64,000 bases of DNA from G963662905 sp965230045 (GTDB lineage: Bacteria; Bacteroidota; Bacteroidia; Bacteroidales; WRLA01). Numbering within the stretch: position 1 is the first letter of the stretch; each line of letters opens with the position of its first letter. Both the position numbers and the translations under genes were made by a program. Under the pieces are notes generated by a model, which saw nothing but the letters and a program-made list of their open reading frames with translations, had not been told where the DNA came from and made no database searches. Location of the stretch: assembly GCA_965230045.1 (NCBI GenBank), contig OZ245940.1:4278001-4342000 (forward strand), read 5' to 3'. Of the stretch, positions 8,925 through 17,157 are shown in pieces.

Positions 8925-8968
8925 TTGACATTCAATGCCTATAAATCAAAACAGGCATTGAATGTCAA
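8925..8968. terminator. Perfect 16-bp inverted repeat after the integrase gene
   Basis: TTGACATTCAATGCCT at 8925-8940 is perfectly complementary to 8953-8968 around a 12-base loop. It lies 34 bp after the integrase stop, between convergent genes. No T-run follows, so it may be a bidirectional transcript end, an RNA-stabilising hairpin or a protein-binding palindrome. The rest of 8892-9129 shows no gene. Confidence 0.5.
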
Positions 8969-9129
8969 CTATAAACAGCAATGAAAAAATCAATCTATTC
9001 TTTTTGGTTTATCCGGAGCACTATAAAGAGAACTGAGCCATTAAAAAAGTATGTGAGCAAAACGAGCGCCAGGCAGCAATGAACTGAAGAATACCAAAGG
9101 CCAGGCTTTAATCCATGGACAACTTTAGC

Positions 9130-9651
9130 CTAATCGGGATAACCTTCTCCTTTAACCTTACCATCTTTAATCAGGTCAAACAGCGTCACTGCTATTCTAA
9201 TTTGACTGTCAATCTCAGATAAAGTGCCCTTATCCACATCTTGTTCATTATTCTTTGCCTGGGTAAGCAACCTTAATGCAAAATGCATTCCTGCACTAAT
9301 CAATTTAGCATGATCCACAGAATACTTTATTGTTCTTGATGCACTATGTCCTTCACTTTTCGTAACTGGAGAACTCCCTATGCTTAGCTCATCTATCTTG
9401 TCAGCGGGATTAAAATGCACATCTTTAAAACTATAATAATCCTCCAGAAGAGATATTATACTAATTTTTAGCACCTTACATATATCCAGCAATCTGGAAT
9501 CGATACCCAGCTTGATCTGACTATACTCAATCTTTTGGTAATTGGAGGTAGTCATGCCAATCTTAAGAGCAACTTCTTGTTGCGTATATCCTCTTAATTT
9601 TCTCGCTTTTCTGATTGCTTCCGCAATTTCTTTGGACTTCTTTATGCTCAT
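9130..9651 (-). CDS. XRE-family HTH regulator
   Basis: A DNA-binding protein of about 173 residues, with the Cro/CI-type HTH near residues 8-60 (the segment GYTQQEVALKIGMTTSNYQKIE holds both helices). The C-terminal 100 residues have no recognised domain and may mediate oligomerisation. The ATG at 9649-9651 is preferred over a TTG nine bases earlier because a TATTTTTG -7-like box on the minus strand (9658-9665) overlaps that TTG. If the box is real, the mRNA is nearly leaderless. It is divergent from the HTH/replication genes, so it is a likely control gene for island replication or excision. Confidence 0.8.
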   Translation of the reverse strand: MSIKKSKEIAEAIRKARKLRGYTQQEVALKIGMTTSNYQKIEYSQIKLGIDSRLLDICKVLKISIISLLEDYYSFKDVHFNPADKIDELSIGSSPVTKSEGHSASRTIKYSVDHAKLISAGMHFALRLLTQAKNNEQDVDKGTLSEIDSQIRIAVTLFDLIKDGKVKGEGYPD

Positions 9652-9769
9652 AGTCGGCAAAAATACACCTATTATTATAAAAACACAAATTAATTAAGAA
9701 TATTAATGCGTTTATTCCAATAATTATAATTTTTTTAAACTTTTTTATGCCTTATTACATAATTTATGT

Positions 9770-9777
9770 TAAATTTG
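9770..9777 (+). promoter_or_regulatory. -7 box of the replication gene cluster
   Basis: TAAATTTG matches TAnnTTTG, in the 295-bp space between the divergent XRE and DUF3853-like genes. The flanking sequence is extremely A+T-rich. Confidence 0.5.
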
Positions 9778-9803
9778 CGCCATAAATACATCAAAACAAC
9801 TAA

Positions 9804-9887
9804 ATGATTAAGAAAATCGCTCTTAAACATCTCTTTAATACACTCACAATGAAAATTCTTATAGCCTGCTATTCCCTTCCACCATAA
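9804..9887 (+). CDS. Possible 27-residue leader peptide
   Basis: An ATG-initiated small frame of 27 codons begins just downstream of the predicted promoter and ends about 60 bp before the DUF3853-like gene. It has a lysine-rich start and a hydrophobic end (KILIACYSLPP). Its position in the 5' leader is its only support; no homology is recognised. It may be a leader peptide or chance. Confidence 0.2.
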   Translation: MIKKIALKHLFNTLTMKILIACYSLPP

Positions 9888-9946
9888 GATCTACATAACA
9901 AACACATCAAAACCCCAAAATATAATTAACATTAAATTTTATTAAA

Positions 9947-10219
9947 ATGAAAAAACCCTTTGTAATCACCCTCTCAAAAGAGGAATTTAGAAAGATCGTA
10001 AGGGAGGAAGCCACGAAGGCTATGAACTCTAAAAAACCCATTAAAAAGAAAATGATCCGTAGTATTGGAGGGCTCGCAGAATTCCTGAGAGTCTCCAGAC
10101 CTACAGCCACGAAAATGCTGGATCAAAAGGTAATTTCCGGATTTAAGGATGGCCGCACGTACATCTTTGATCCAGAAATAATTCATAATCAACTTTTTTT
10201 AAACAAAAACCAAAATTAA
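9947..10219 (+). CDS. DUF3853-like small HTH DNA-binding protein
   Basis: A 90-residue basic protein. The C-terminal half (IRSIGGLAEFLRVSRPTATK, then DGRTYIFDPEIIHNQL) is a winged HTH like those in excisionases and the Bacteroidota DUF3853 family, often found beside integrases and replication genes of mobile elements. The N-terminal 40 residues form a charged helix (SKEEFRKIVREEATKAM). It probably acts as an excisionase or as a replication or transcription accessory factor. It is 2 bp upstream of the ATPase gene. Confidence 0.7.
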   Translation: MKKPFVITLSKEEFRKIVREEATKAMNSKKPIKKKMIRSIGGLAEFLRVSRPTATKMLDQKVISGFKDGRTYIFDPEIIHNQLFLNKNQN

Positions 10220-10221
10220 CT

Positions 10222-12042
10222 ATGCAGGAGATCAAAAAACTTCAAAAGAAGCATCCGGGTGTGCCCGACAAGGAACTGAAGGTGTTCGACAAATTCAATG
10301 TTTTCTTCCAGGATAAAAAGGTTTATACGCTCGATAACCGAAAAAATATTACGGAATTATCAAACTTCATTATGGAACCTGTTGCCCAAATCAGAAATGA
10401 AGAATTGAACGAATCAACTTACATCTATTGGATTGAAAACGCGTTAAACGAACGGGAGCTAATCTCCCTGAAAGCAGAGCACCTTTGCAGAAACAATAGC
10501 TTTTCTTCGCTGCTCTTCCATTATGGGTATTTCGTTTGGAAAGGAACGGACAAAAACCTGACAAGCCTCTTTGAACGCTTGAATGAAAACATATTACGCT
10601 GCACTGAAGTCACCAGGCTCTTTTGGCAGAAGAATGAAGAAGTTTGGGTTTGGTCTAACGGCATCAGCACGCTTAAAAATGAATTCATCCCTGCCAACGA
10701 AACAGGCATTGTTAAACATCAGAACAAAGCTTTTTTCATCAAAGCGCATTCTAACCTCATTCGGGAGGATTCTTCGAAATTAAGAAACGAAAGGCATCTG
10801 CAATTTAAACAGGAAAAAGTTCTTTCCTCCTTTGAATGGTCGGAATTAATGTGCCAGGCCTACGGGGAAAAATCATATGCCGGAATTGCATTTGCTATGA
10901 TGTCCTCTTTTTCTGACATTCTTTTTGAAGAAAACAGATCACTGCCTATTCTAAACTTAATCGGGAAACCCGGCTCGGGCAAAAATGAATTTGCCGGCAG
11001 CATTCTCAACCTTCAATACAATACGGCTGATGTAAAACCGCTATCGCTTGCCAATAAAACAACTTCTGCGCTTTCCGATCGCTTAATGTTGGTTCAAAAT
11101 GGCATGGCATTCCTCGACGAATTCAAAAATGTACGGGAAGACGAACTGCTTCTTAAGGATATCTATAACAGGACTCCAAGAAGCAGAACCGACATGCCTG
11201 GATTACAAATACCGGAAATAACGTCAACAGTGCTTGTTGCCGGGGAACATTATCCGGAAGAAGAAGCCTTGGTTACGCGTTGCATCCCGCTTAAGTTCCA
11301 AAAATCAACATATTCAGCTGAACAGACTGAGGCATACAATAAGATTAAAAAGCTGGAAAAACAGTCTTTCAGCCATTTGCAGCAGGAAATCATAGTGTAC
11401 AGGAAAGCCGTTGAAAACAATTTTAAAAGCGTCCTGAACCAGGAAGAAAATGGCTTAAAAGCACTCCTGAAGGGCAAAGTCGTACACGGCAGGATTATTA
11501 ACAACTATGCCGTTCAGTTGGCTGTATTCAAGATCATGGAAACCAATGGTTTTTCCCTTGCTTTTTCGTATGGCGAACTCAAATCGTATTACATTGACCT
11601 TATTGATGAGCAGCTTGAAGCCCTGAGCAATACAGGCATTGTGAACAATTTTTGGAAAGCGATTGAGTATATGCGTGCCAATTTCGACACTATTGCAATA
11701 GAAAACCTGACCTCCGAACAAGTGGCCGAATTGAAGCTTTGCGTAACAAAATATACGGATGAGCATGATAAAAAAGAGGCGGTTACGCAGGGTCGTACTA
11801 AATTCTTCATTAAGCGATTTTGCAATTCTAAAAGAGTAGTCTTTCTCACTTGGAGATCTCTCTACGCAAATTTTGTAAATGCGGCTAAAAAGCTCGGTTT
11901 TGAAATTGTTTCAGAGACGAACCTAAGAGACTACCTGAGGTCTTCGGATGAATATATCGGCAAGGTAATCAACAGGGGCTCCAAAAACCTTGATGCCGAT
12001 GTCTTTGACCTGGATAAACTGAATATCCAGTTATACAACTAA
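10222..12042 (+). CDS. Mobile-element replication protein with P-loop ATPase/helicase domain
   Basis: A 606-residue protein with a central P-loop NTPase core. Walker A is LIGKPGSGKNEF, Walker B is GMAFLDEFKN, and an arginine-rich segment (RTPRSRTD) and TSTVLVAGEH (sensor-like strand) follow. This layout resembles the replicative helicases or AAA+ proteins encoded with TOPRIM primases in Bacteroidota mobile elements. The N-terminal 200 residues have no recognised domain, and the C-terminus is helical and basic. It lies between the HTH gene and the candidate origin and primase gene, so a role in replicating the excised island is inferred. Confidence 0.65.
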   Translation: MQEIKKLQKKHPGVPDKELKVFDKFNVFFQDKKVYTLDNRKNITELSNFIMEPVAQIRNEELNESTYIYWIENALNERELISLKAEHLCRNNSFSSLLFHYGYFVWKGTDKNLTSLFERLNENILRCTEVTRLFWQKNEEVWVWSNGISTLKNEFIPANETGIVKHQNKAFFIKAHSNLIREDSSKLRNERHLQFKQEKVLSSFEWSELMCQAYGEKSYAGIAFAMMSSFSDILFEENRSLPILNLIGKPGSGKNEFAGSILNLQYNTADVKPLSLANKTTSALSDRLMLVQNGMAFLDEFKNVREDELLLKDIYNRTPRSRTDMPGLQIPEITSTVLVAGEHYPEEEALVTRCIPLKFQKSTYSAEQTEAYNKIKKLEKQSFSHLQQEIIVYRKAVENNFKSVLNQEENGLKALLKGKVVHGRIINNYAVQLAVFKIMETNGFSLAFSYGELKSYYIDLIDEQLEALSNTGIVNNFWKAIEYMRANFDTIAIENLTSEQVAELKLCVTKYTDEHDKKEAVTQGRTKFFIKRFCNSKRVVFLTWRSLYANFVNAAKKLGFEIVSETNLRDYLRSSDEYIGKVINRGSKNLDADVFDLDKLNIQLYN

Positions 12043-12105
12043 TCTGATATGTATCACCGTAGTTATTCTTTTTATTTTGTCGGGCATTTCCCCTAAAATC
12101 CCTAC

Positions 12106-12255
12106 ACCTATTACTAAAAACTACTATATACCTAATAACCAATAATATAATAGTTAATAATAGTAATAGGTAATTGTTAGGGAATAAGAGGGACATTAGG
12201 GGGACAATTAACTCTGGTTAAATAACCCCCTATTGTTCCCTATACTCCCCTAATG
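12106..12255. other. Palindrome-rich A+T-rich region, candidate replication origin
   Basis: The 325-bp gap between the ATPase and primase-like genes has an 11-bp perfect inverted repeat (ACCTATTACTA at 12106-12116, complement at 12161-12171) around a highly A+T-rich core. A second, 9-bp inverted repeat follows (CATTAGGGG at 12194-12202, complement at 12247-12255), enclosing the palindrome GGTTA-AA-TAACC. Replication genes on both sides make an origin the leading idea; a regulatory or terminator role is also possible. Confidence 0.45.
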
Positions 12256-12367
12256 CTTCTTTTCATTATATACTATTGTATATCAGTCATTTTAATCAAA
12301 AATCATCCAGTAGGGGATTTTCTGAAATAGCCAGACTATATCCTTATGCTGGGTAAATTATTTTTTT

Positions 12368-13279
12368 ATGAAGACAACCAATTTAGAAAACACGAAACAA
12401 AAGGCCAAACAAGTAGATATGGTTGGCTATCTCAGTAAGATGGGGCATCAGCCTACTTTCAATAATGAATACCAGGCAAAGTACATCAGCCCGATTCGAT
12501 CAGCGGAGAGGACTGCAAGCTTTGTGGTTTACAGAGACGGAAACCGTTTTTACGACTTTGGTTCTGGTGAAGGGGGTGACATCATTGACCTTTGCCAAAG
12601 ATTAGAAGGAAAATCATTCAAAGATGCAGTTGATAGTCTTGCAGGGCATTCGTTTGTCCCAAGCATCCCTGCAAGATCGCTTCAACAAAGCATAAGGCGG
12701 AATTCCAAAAAAAAGAGCGGAATAAAGCTATTAGGTTATGGTCTCCTTAAAAATAGAAAGCTGAAAGAATATCTGCTTGAGCGTGGCATCACAGCCCGCG
12801 TTGCAGAAAACTACCTGCATGAAGTTTATTATGAAGTTAATGGCAGAAACTATTATGCCCTGGGGTTAATCAACGAGAAAGGCGGATACGCCACCAGAAA
12901 CTTTATTCACAAATACGCCATTAATCCTGCTTATTTCAGCTGGATACCCAAAGAGGGTTCCCGATCATTGGTTGTCTTTGAAGGTTTCATGGATGCGCTT
13001 TCTTTCATAGAATACCATAGGTTTGGAACATTCAAGTCCAATGTAATCGTATTGAACAGCACTACGAATACCGAAAAGGCTATTGACATGATGCACGGCT
13101 ATGACCCAATAGACCTCTATCTGGATAATGATGCTGCGGGAGAAAAAGCCGTCGCATTGATTCAGCAGAATTTTCCTCATGCCAGAGACTGTTCCAAGAC
13201 CCTCTACCCTGGCTTCAATGACCTTAACGATTTTTGGATGGATAATATCCGCAAATCGAATGAGGTAAACCTCAATTAG
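12368..13279 (+). CDS. TOPRIM-domain DNA primase-like protein
   Basis: A 303-residue protein resembling the CHC2/TOPRIM primases of Bacteroidota mobile elements. The N-terminal domain has the primase-finger context (YISPIRSAERTASFVVYRDG, then FYDFGSGEGGDIIDL), but the zinc-binding Cys/His set is not evident, as is common in these element-borne forms. The TOPRIM part shows LVVFEGFMDAL with the conserved Glu and YLDNDAAGEKA with the DxD-like metal site. It probably primes island replication together with the upstream ATPase. It follows the palindromic region directly. Confidence 0.8.
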   Translation: MKTTNLENTKQKAKQVDMVGYLSKMGHQPTFNNEYQAKYISPIRSAERTASFVVYRDGNRFYDFGSGEGGDIIDLCQRLEGKSFKDAVDSLAGHSFVPSIPARSLQQSIRRNSKKKSGIKLLGYGLLKNRKLKEYLLERGITARVAENYLHEVYYEVNGRNYYALGLINEKGGYATRNFIHKYAINPAYFSWIPKEGSRSLVVFEGFMDALSFIEYHRFGTFKSNVIVLNSTTNTEKAIDMMHGYDPIDLYLDNDAAGEKAVALIQQNFPHARDCSKTLYPGFNDLNDFWMDNIRKSNEVNLN

Positions 13280-13530
13280 GCCAAAGAGCAAATCCAATTC
13301 ACATTCTTCCTGAAAAGCCTGTTGCATTATTCTGCGATGGGCTTTTTTATTGATGGCTTATTCTTTTTTGGATATATCGGCCTGAGTTTGCATCATATTT
13401 GTGGAGAGTTCAGCCACTTTGCTGCTGCCAGTTCACAAGAATATAACTGAAATGTAAAATTTCGGTTCTACGGGGCTGCTTTTTCCCTAAGTTACTGATA
13501 ATCTATCAGATTTAATCTCGTTCAATCCTC

Positions 13531-13696
13531 GAAAATCAACGAAAATCGACAAGAATCGCTGATATACCAATCAAAATCGGCAAAAATCAGCGATAAATGA
13601 GTCATTAATTTACATAAAGGCCGGAAAATGCAGGAAATCTGCCGTTTTGAACCGCATAATGAGTGGATTTTAAGGAAGAAATGGATGAAAATCGGC
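13531..13696 (+). repeat. Iteron-like AAAATCG repeats in a 950-bp non-coding gap
   Basis: Near-copies of GAAAATCGAC recur: GAAAATCAAC at 13531, GAAAATCGAC at 13541 and AAGAATCGCT at 13551, exactly 10 bp apart. CAAAATCGGC at 13572 and AAAAATCAGC at about 13582 follow, with another GAAAATCGGC at 13687. They lie downstream of the replication genes. I see no gene in the rest of 13280-14143. Confidence 0.4.
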
Positions 13697-14143
13697 TAAA
13701 ATCCATGAAATTTGGCGATGTATCAGGCTTTGGGCGTGTTCTATTCCTGTTGATTGTGGGGCTGAGACTCCCAACATGATTTCAATTCCACAATACGTAC
13801 GCATTAAACAACCATAAATGGTCTAATGAGCGTCTCCTGCCGGCACTTAGTCCTACCCCCAAAAAGTGCGATGGGGAAATTCCTCAATTTGATTTTCAAT
13901 GCGCTTGGGCAAAGCCGGAAAGAAATCCAGTCCGCTTTGTTCCTCCAGACTGTCGATGCTTATGCTGCAAGAAGAAACCGTTTTTAGACATAGCCCGAAT
14001 AATGTTTTGCGCAAAAAAAATTATCGAGAGGATCATGGTTTAATCGTTTCTCTTATAAATATTTGATATCCAGCAACAAGAAGGGCTCCAATCCTAAGAA
14101 AGCAACATCAGCAAGAATAAAAAAAACACGCAGATTTCAAAAC

Positions 14144-14177
14144 TGCAAATAGAGTGCATTTTTCAGTAGTATCTTGC
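14144..14177 (+). promoter_or_regulatory. Operator copy 1 (TGCA-N7-TGCA) plus -7-like box
   Basis: TGCA-AATAGAG-TGCA at 14144-14158 is followed after 11 bp by TATCTTGC (14170-14177), a partial -7 box. The 30 bp around the motif are almost identical to those around 16840. The motif covers the place of the -33 element, as expected of an operator. Confidence 0.6.
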
Positions 14178-14231
14178 CGGCATTATTGAGCACACATATT
14201 AATATCAGTAGTAACCAAACACATTTTTATC

Positions 14232-14903
14232 ATGCAAAAGAGAACCAAAGTATTTAACCTGATCGTTTTAGACGAAAGCGGAAGCATGGGAATGATAGCA
14301 GAAAGCACCCTGTCCAATCTGAAAGAAATATTTGAATCAATGACGGCACAAGCGGCTAAATTTCCCGAACAGGAGCACAGCCTGAGCCTTTTTAGCTTCA
14401 ACAGCAATGGCATCAAAGAGCTGATTTCAGATAAGCCGATAAGTGAGTGCCAGGCCATGTCGCTGGAAGATTATTCACCACAAGCCATGACTCCACTTTA
14501 CGATGCAATGATGATTGCATTCGGGAAAATCAGGGAATTGCAGAAAAACAATGATGGCAGTTGGGTAAATGCAGCCATTATCACCGATGGGTATGAAAAC
14601 GCATCAAAAGAAATTGATCGGCAACAATTAAAAAATCTGGTGGGCGGGCTACGTGAGAAGAAATGGGAAATCTGCTATTATGGCGCCAACCATGATGTTG
14701 AAGAAGTCAGCCGAGGCCTGAACATTAACCGTTCTGTGTCCTTTGAGGCAAACGATAGTGGCTTGAATGTAGTTAAAGAAAGGGTATCCCACTCCCACTC
14801 CCGTATCTGCTATTCCATATCCGGTATTGATTTCGACAAAGATCCTAATCCGTTAATAGATTTTAAGAAATCTGAAGGCAAGAAGAATGAAGCTGGCAGT
14901 TAG
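14232..14903 (+). CDS. Cytoplasmic von Willebrand factor A (vWA) domain protein
   Basis: A 223-residue protein that is essentially one vWA domain. It has the MIDAS motif DESGS (14-18), a downstream Thr in the AMTPLYDAM segment and the ITDGYEN strand with the third metal-site Asp. No signal peptide is seen. The domain resembles TerY/YfbK-like bacterial vWA proteins that act as binding scaffolds in stress and defence cassettes. The partner is unknown. Its promoter has the shared TGCA-N7-TGCA operator, so it probably belongs to the same regulon as the TerY/PP2C/kinase operon at 28.6 kb. Confidence 0.75.
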   Translation: MQKRTKVFNLIVLDESGSMGMIAESTLSNLKEIFESMTAQAAKFPEQEHSLSLFSFNSNGIKELISDKPISECQAMSLEDYSPQAMTPLYDAMMIAFGKIRELQKNNDGSWVNAAIITDGYENASKEIDRQQLKNLVGGLREKKWEICYYGANHDVEEVSRGLNINRSVSFEANDSGLNVVKERVSHSHSRICYSISGIDFDKDPNPLIDFKKSEGKKNEAGS

Positions 14904-15139
14904 TGGCAGGCTGTAAGGCGCAGCGCCTATTGAAGGAAGGCTCTAAACTATGCAGGTTAAATTGAGTTGTGAATCAAAAAATATTTATATTAAAAAAAAG
15001 GACAGAAACATATGGGATCTTTACAGGCTATAATTTTTTTCCTTCCAATACTGCTTTATAATAATGTATTGGATGGACTCAAAGGTTTGTTTAGCATTGA
15101 ATGGATCTTATATGCGGAAGTTGTGTTAAATCAGATAAA

Positions 15140-16288
15140 ATGAAAAAGAATAAAATTATAGTGCGACCTGAACCCCGTTTTTGGTGGGGAGTTTATGGCT
15201 TTTGCAAAGAACCTGCAAGTATAGGCTTGAATTTGTTCTTTGATAATGACGAGCGGATTGGTCTTGTAAGCGTTTATGGTAAGCATTATTTTTGTGAATT
15301 ACCAGATAATCCTGAAGAGAAAGAAATACTATTTAAACGGTTGGATAAAAATTGGGATAAACTTAATAAGTATCTTCAAGGCAATACATGTCACCTTTGG
15401 TATGAATATCAAGACGAAGACGATAAATCCTTTTATGAAGTGCCTTATATGGCGCCAAAAAATGATAAAGGAGTCAAGCCTTCCCAGGTAGAAGTTTGGC
15501 ATCCGGATCAAAGAATTGGCCTATCAACGATTCAATCATCTGTAAAAGTTTGGGCAAAAGAACATCTCCAGATAGAAGATTGTGAAATTGAAATTCTCAA
15601 TGAAATGTCCAGGGAAGAATCGTTTGAATTATTCAAATTAGATCGAATGAAAAACAATAAAATCATAGTACAAGCTGATAGCTTCAGTTTTTGGTGGCGT
15701 ATTTGTGATCTTTATGAAAAATCTACCTACGAAGATTTAAGACTATTTTATGGAAATAACGAGAAAATTGGAAAGGTAAGAGTTTATGGCAAGGGCTACT
15801 TTTGGGGCAAAAATAAACATTCAAAAGATTGTCCTGAGCAAAAAGAATATGCTGCTGCTATTAAAAAATTTATAGCAGACGATAAATGTCACTTCTGGTA
15901 TTATTATCCTCAAAAAGCCGATGAAACCTTTCTTGATACGATTTATATGGCGCCAAAAAATGATAAAGACATGAAGCCCTGGAGGGCAGAAATTTGGCAT
16001 CCTGACCAAGGGATCGGTCTGTCAACAATCATATCATCTGTAAAAGCCTGGGCAAAAGAACATCTCCAGATTGAAGATTGTGAAATTGAATTTCAGCACG
16101 ATATGCCTTTGGAAAAATCGTTGGAATTATTTAAACAAGAAAAGGAATCAGAAATATTACCAATGATATTGTTAGATTATGTAATAGCCGAACCAAAATT
16201 TACGGATGAATTGATTACCGGTCTAAGCAAATACTGGAATGAGCCAAAGGAAGATATATTGAAGAAATTGGAAGAAGCAATAAAATAA
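15140..16288 (+). CDS. Unrecognised protein with two tandem copies of a ~160-residue domain
   Basis: The gene encodes about 382 residues. Residues about 4-165 and 175-330 are clearly duplicated. Each copy starts NKIIV, continues with an FWW segment, an ERIG/EKIG-x-V-x-VYGK strand and a YMAPKNDK loop, and ends with WHPDQ-GLSTI-SSVK-WAKEHLQIEDCEIE. A short acidic helical tail follows. No known family is recognised; no transmembrane or signal segments are seen. The ATG at 15140 (followed by Lys-rich codons) is preferred to one 39 bp upstream because duplication similarity begins right after it. The upstream 14904-15139 stretch shows no gene. Confidence 0.55.
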   Translation: MKKNKIIVRPEPRFWWGVYGFCKEPASIGLNLFFDNDERIGLVSVYGKHYFCELPDNPEEKEILFKRLDKNWDKLNKYLQGNTCHLWYEYQDEDDKSFYEVPYMAPKNDKGVKPSQVEVWHPDQRIGLSTIQSSVKVWAKEHLQIEDCEIEILNEMSREESFELFKLDRMKNNKIIVQADSFSFWWRICDLYEKSTYEDLRLFYGNNEKIGKVRVYGKGYFWGKNKHSKDCPEQKEYAAAIKKFIADDKCHFWYYYPQKADETFLDTIYMAPKNDKDMKPWRAEIWHPDQGIGLSTIISSVKAWAKEHLQIEDCEIEFQHDMPLEKSLELFKQEKESEILPMILLDYVIAEPKFTDELITGLSKYWNEPKEDILKKLEEAIK

Positions 16289-16333
16289 AAGATAGGACGA
16301 TCTAATTTTAAAACCATTAATGAAGATTTATAT

Positions 16334-16437
16334 TGTACTAAGACGGTCTAAAACTCTTCTTTTGTCTTGGTTAGCCATCATGGAGTGCAAAAATTGGCAA
16401 ATTTTGAACTTGGTGCAGGCTATCCATTCTTAGTACA
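16334..16437. repeat. 10-bp inverted repeat in non-coding DNA
   Basis: TGTACTAAGA at 16334-16343 is the exact complement of 16428-16437, about 84 bp apart, in the 550-bp gap after the duplicated-domain gene. It could be the ends of a tiny decayed element. The gap otherwise shows only chance short frames. Confidence 0.25.
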
Positions 16438-16839
16438 GTGTAATATTGTCCGTTTTTCCTCATGTCAACCCTTAGGGTTCAGAATCCTATTCAATGGACT
16501 CCTCCGGAGAAAATGCTGATTTGCACGAGGCATCTGCTTTTTTTTATGAAGAAATCCCATCACGATTGCGGACGTATTTTGCACACTATCATGAATAAGA
16601 CTTTTTAATGCCATAAGGTACACAGATTTTATTGTTTTCCTGTGCGCAATGTAAGGAGAAGATATTTTGCGAATAGTCCGCTTAATAGTCCCGCTTAAAG
16701 CTTGATGATTGGCTGATAAGGAAGTGCTGCGTATTATTCTGTAGTGACTTTTCCGAGGCTAAGCCTACAAAGAAACCACATACCTCAAATTAAGCTGGTT
16801 TTTATAGAAAAAGTGGAAAATTCGGACAAATTTTAAAAC

Positions 16840-16873
16840 TGCAAATAGACTGCATTTTTCCCCTTTAGTTTTG
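16840..16873 (+). promoter_or_regulatory. Operator copy 2 (TGCA-N7-TGCA) plus perfect -7 box
   Basis: TGCA-AATAGAC-TGCA at 16840-16854, then 11 bp, then TAGTTTTG (16866-16873), an exact TAnnTTTG. It precedes the frameshifted small frame at 16932 and the secreted vWA operon. Confidence 0.65.
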
Positions 16874-16931
16874 CAGCTGAGTCCTTTAAGGGATTCATAA
16901 GCGCATAAAGGTTTCATTTAAAACAACAGTA

Positions 16932-17133
16932 ATGGAAAAATTGACAGCTATTTTCAGGTCTTCGGAGAAAGAAGGAAAAGACGTACCAAAGAATCGGCTG
17001 GCTTTCCGCACTAAACGGCATCAATGCCAATCAAAATATTCTCAATCAAAGCCATGAAACATTTAAAGCCTTTGTGGAGGCATTAAAATCGGATCCCCAC
17101 GCAATGTTCCTTATTTCAGAATCAAAAAATTAA
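16932..17133 (+). pseudogene. Frameshifted ~66-codon gene
   Basis: An ATG at 16932 opens a frame whose first part (MEKLTAIFRSSEKEGKDVPK) looks natural, but it then turns into Lys/Gln/Ser-rich residues and stops early. The +1 frame over the second half reads WLSALNGINANQNILNQSHE and ends FLISESKN at 17133, just before the vWA start. A single shift near 16990 would join the two into about 66 residues. It is first under the operator-bearing promoter. A sequencing error or programmed frameshift cannot be excluded. Confidence 0.45.
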
Positions 17134-17157
17134 AACAAGCACATAAAACCAATTAAA

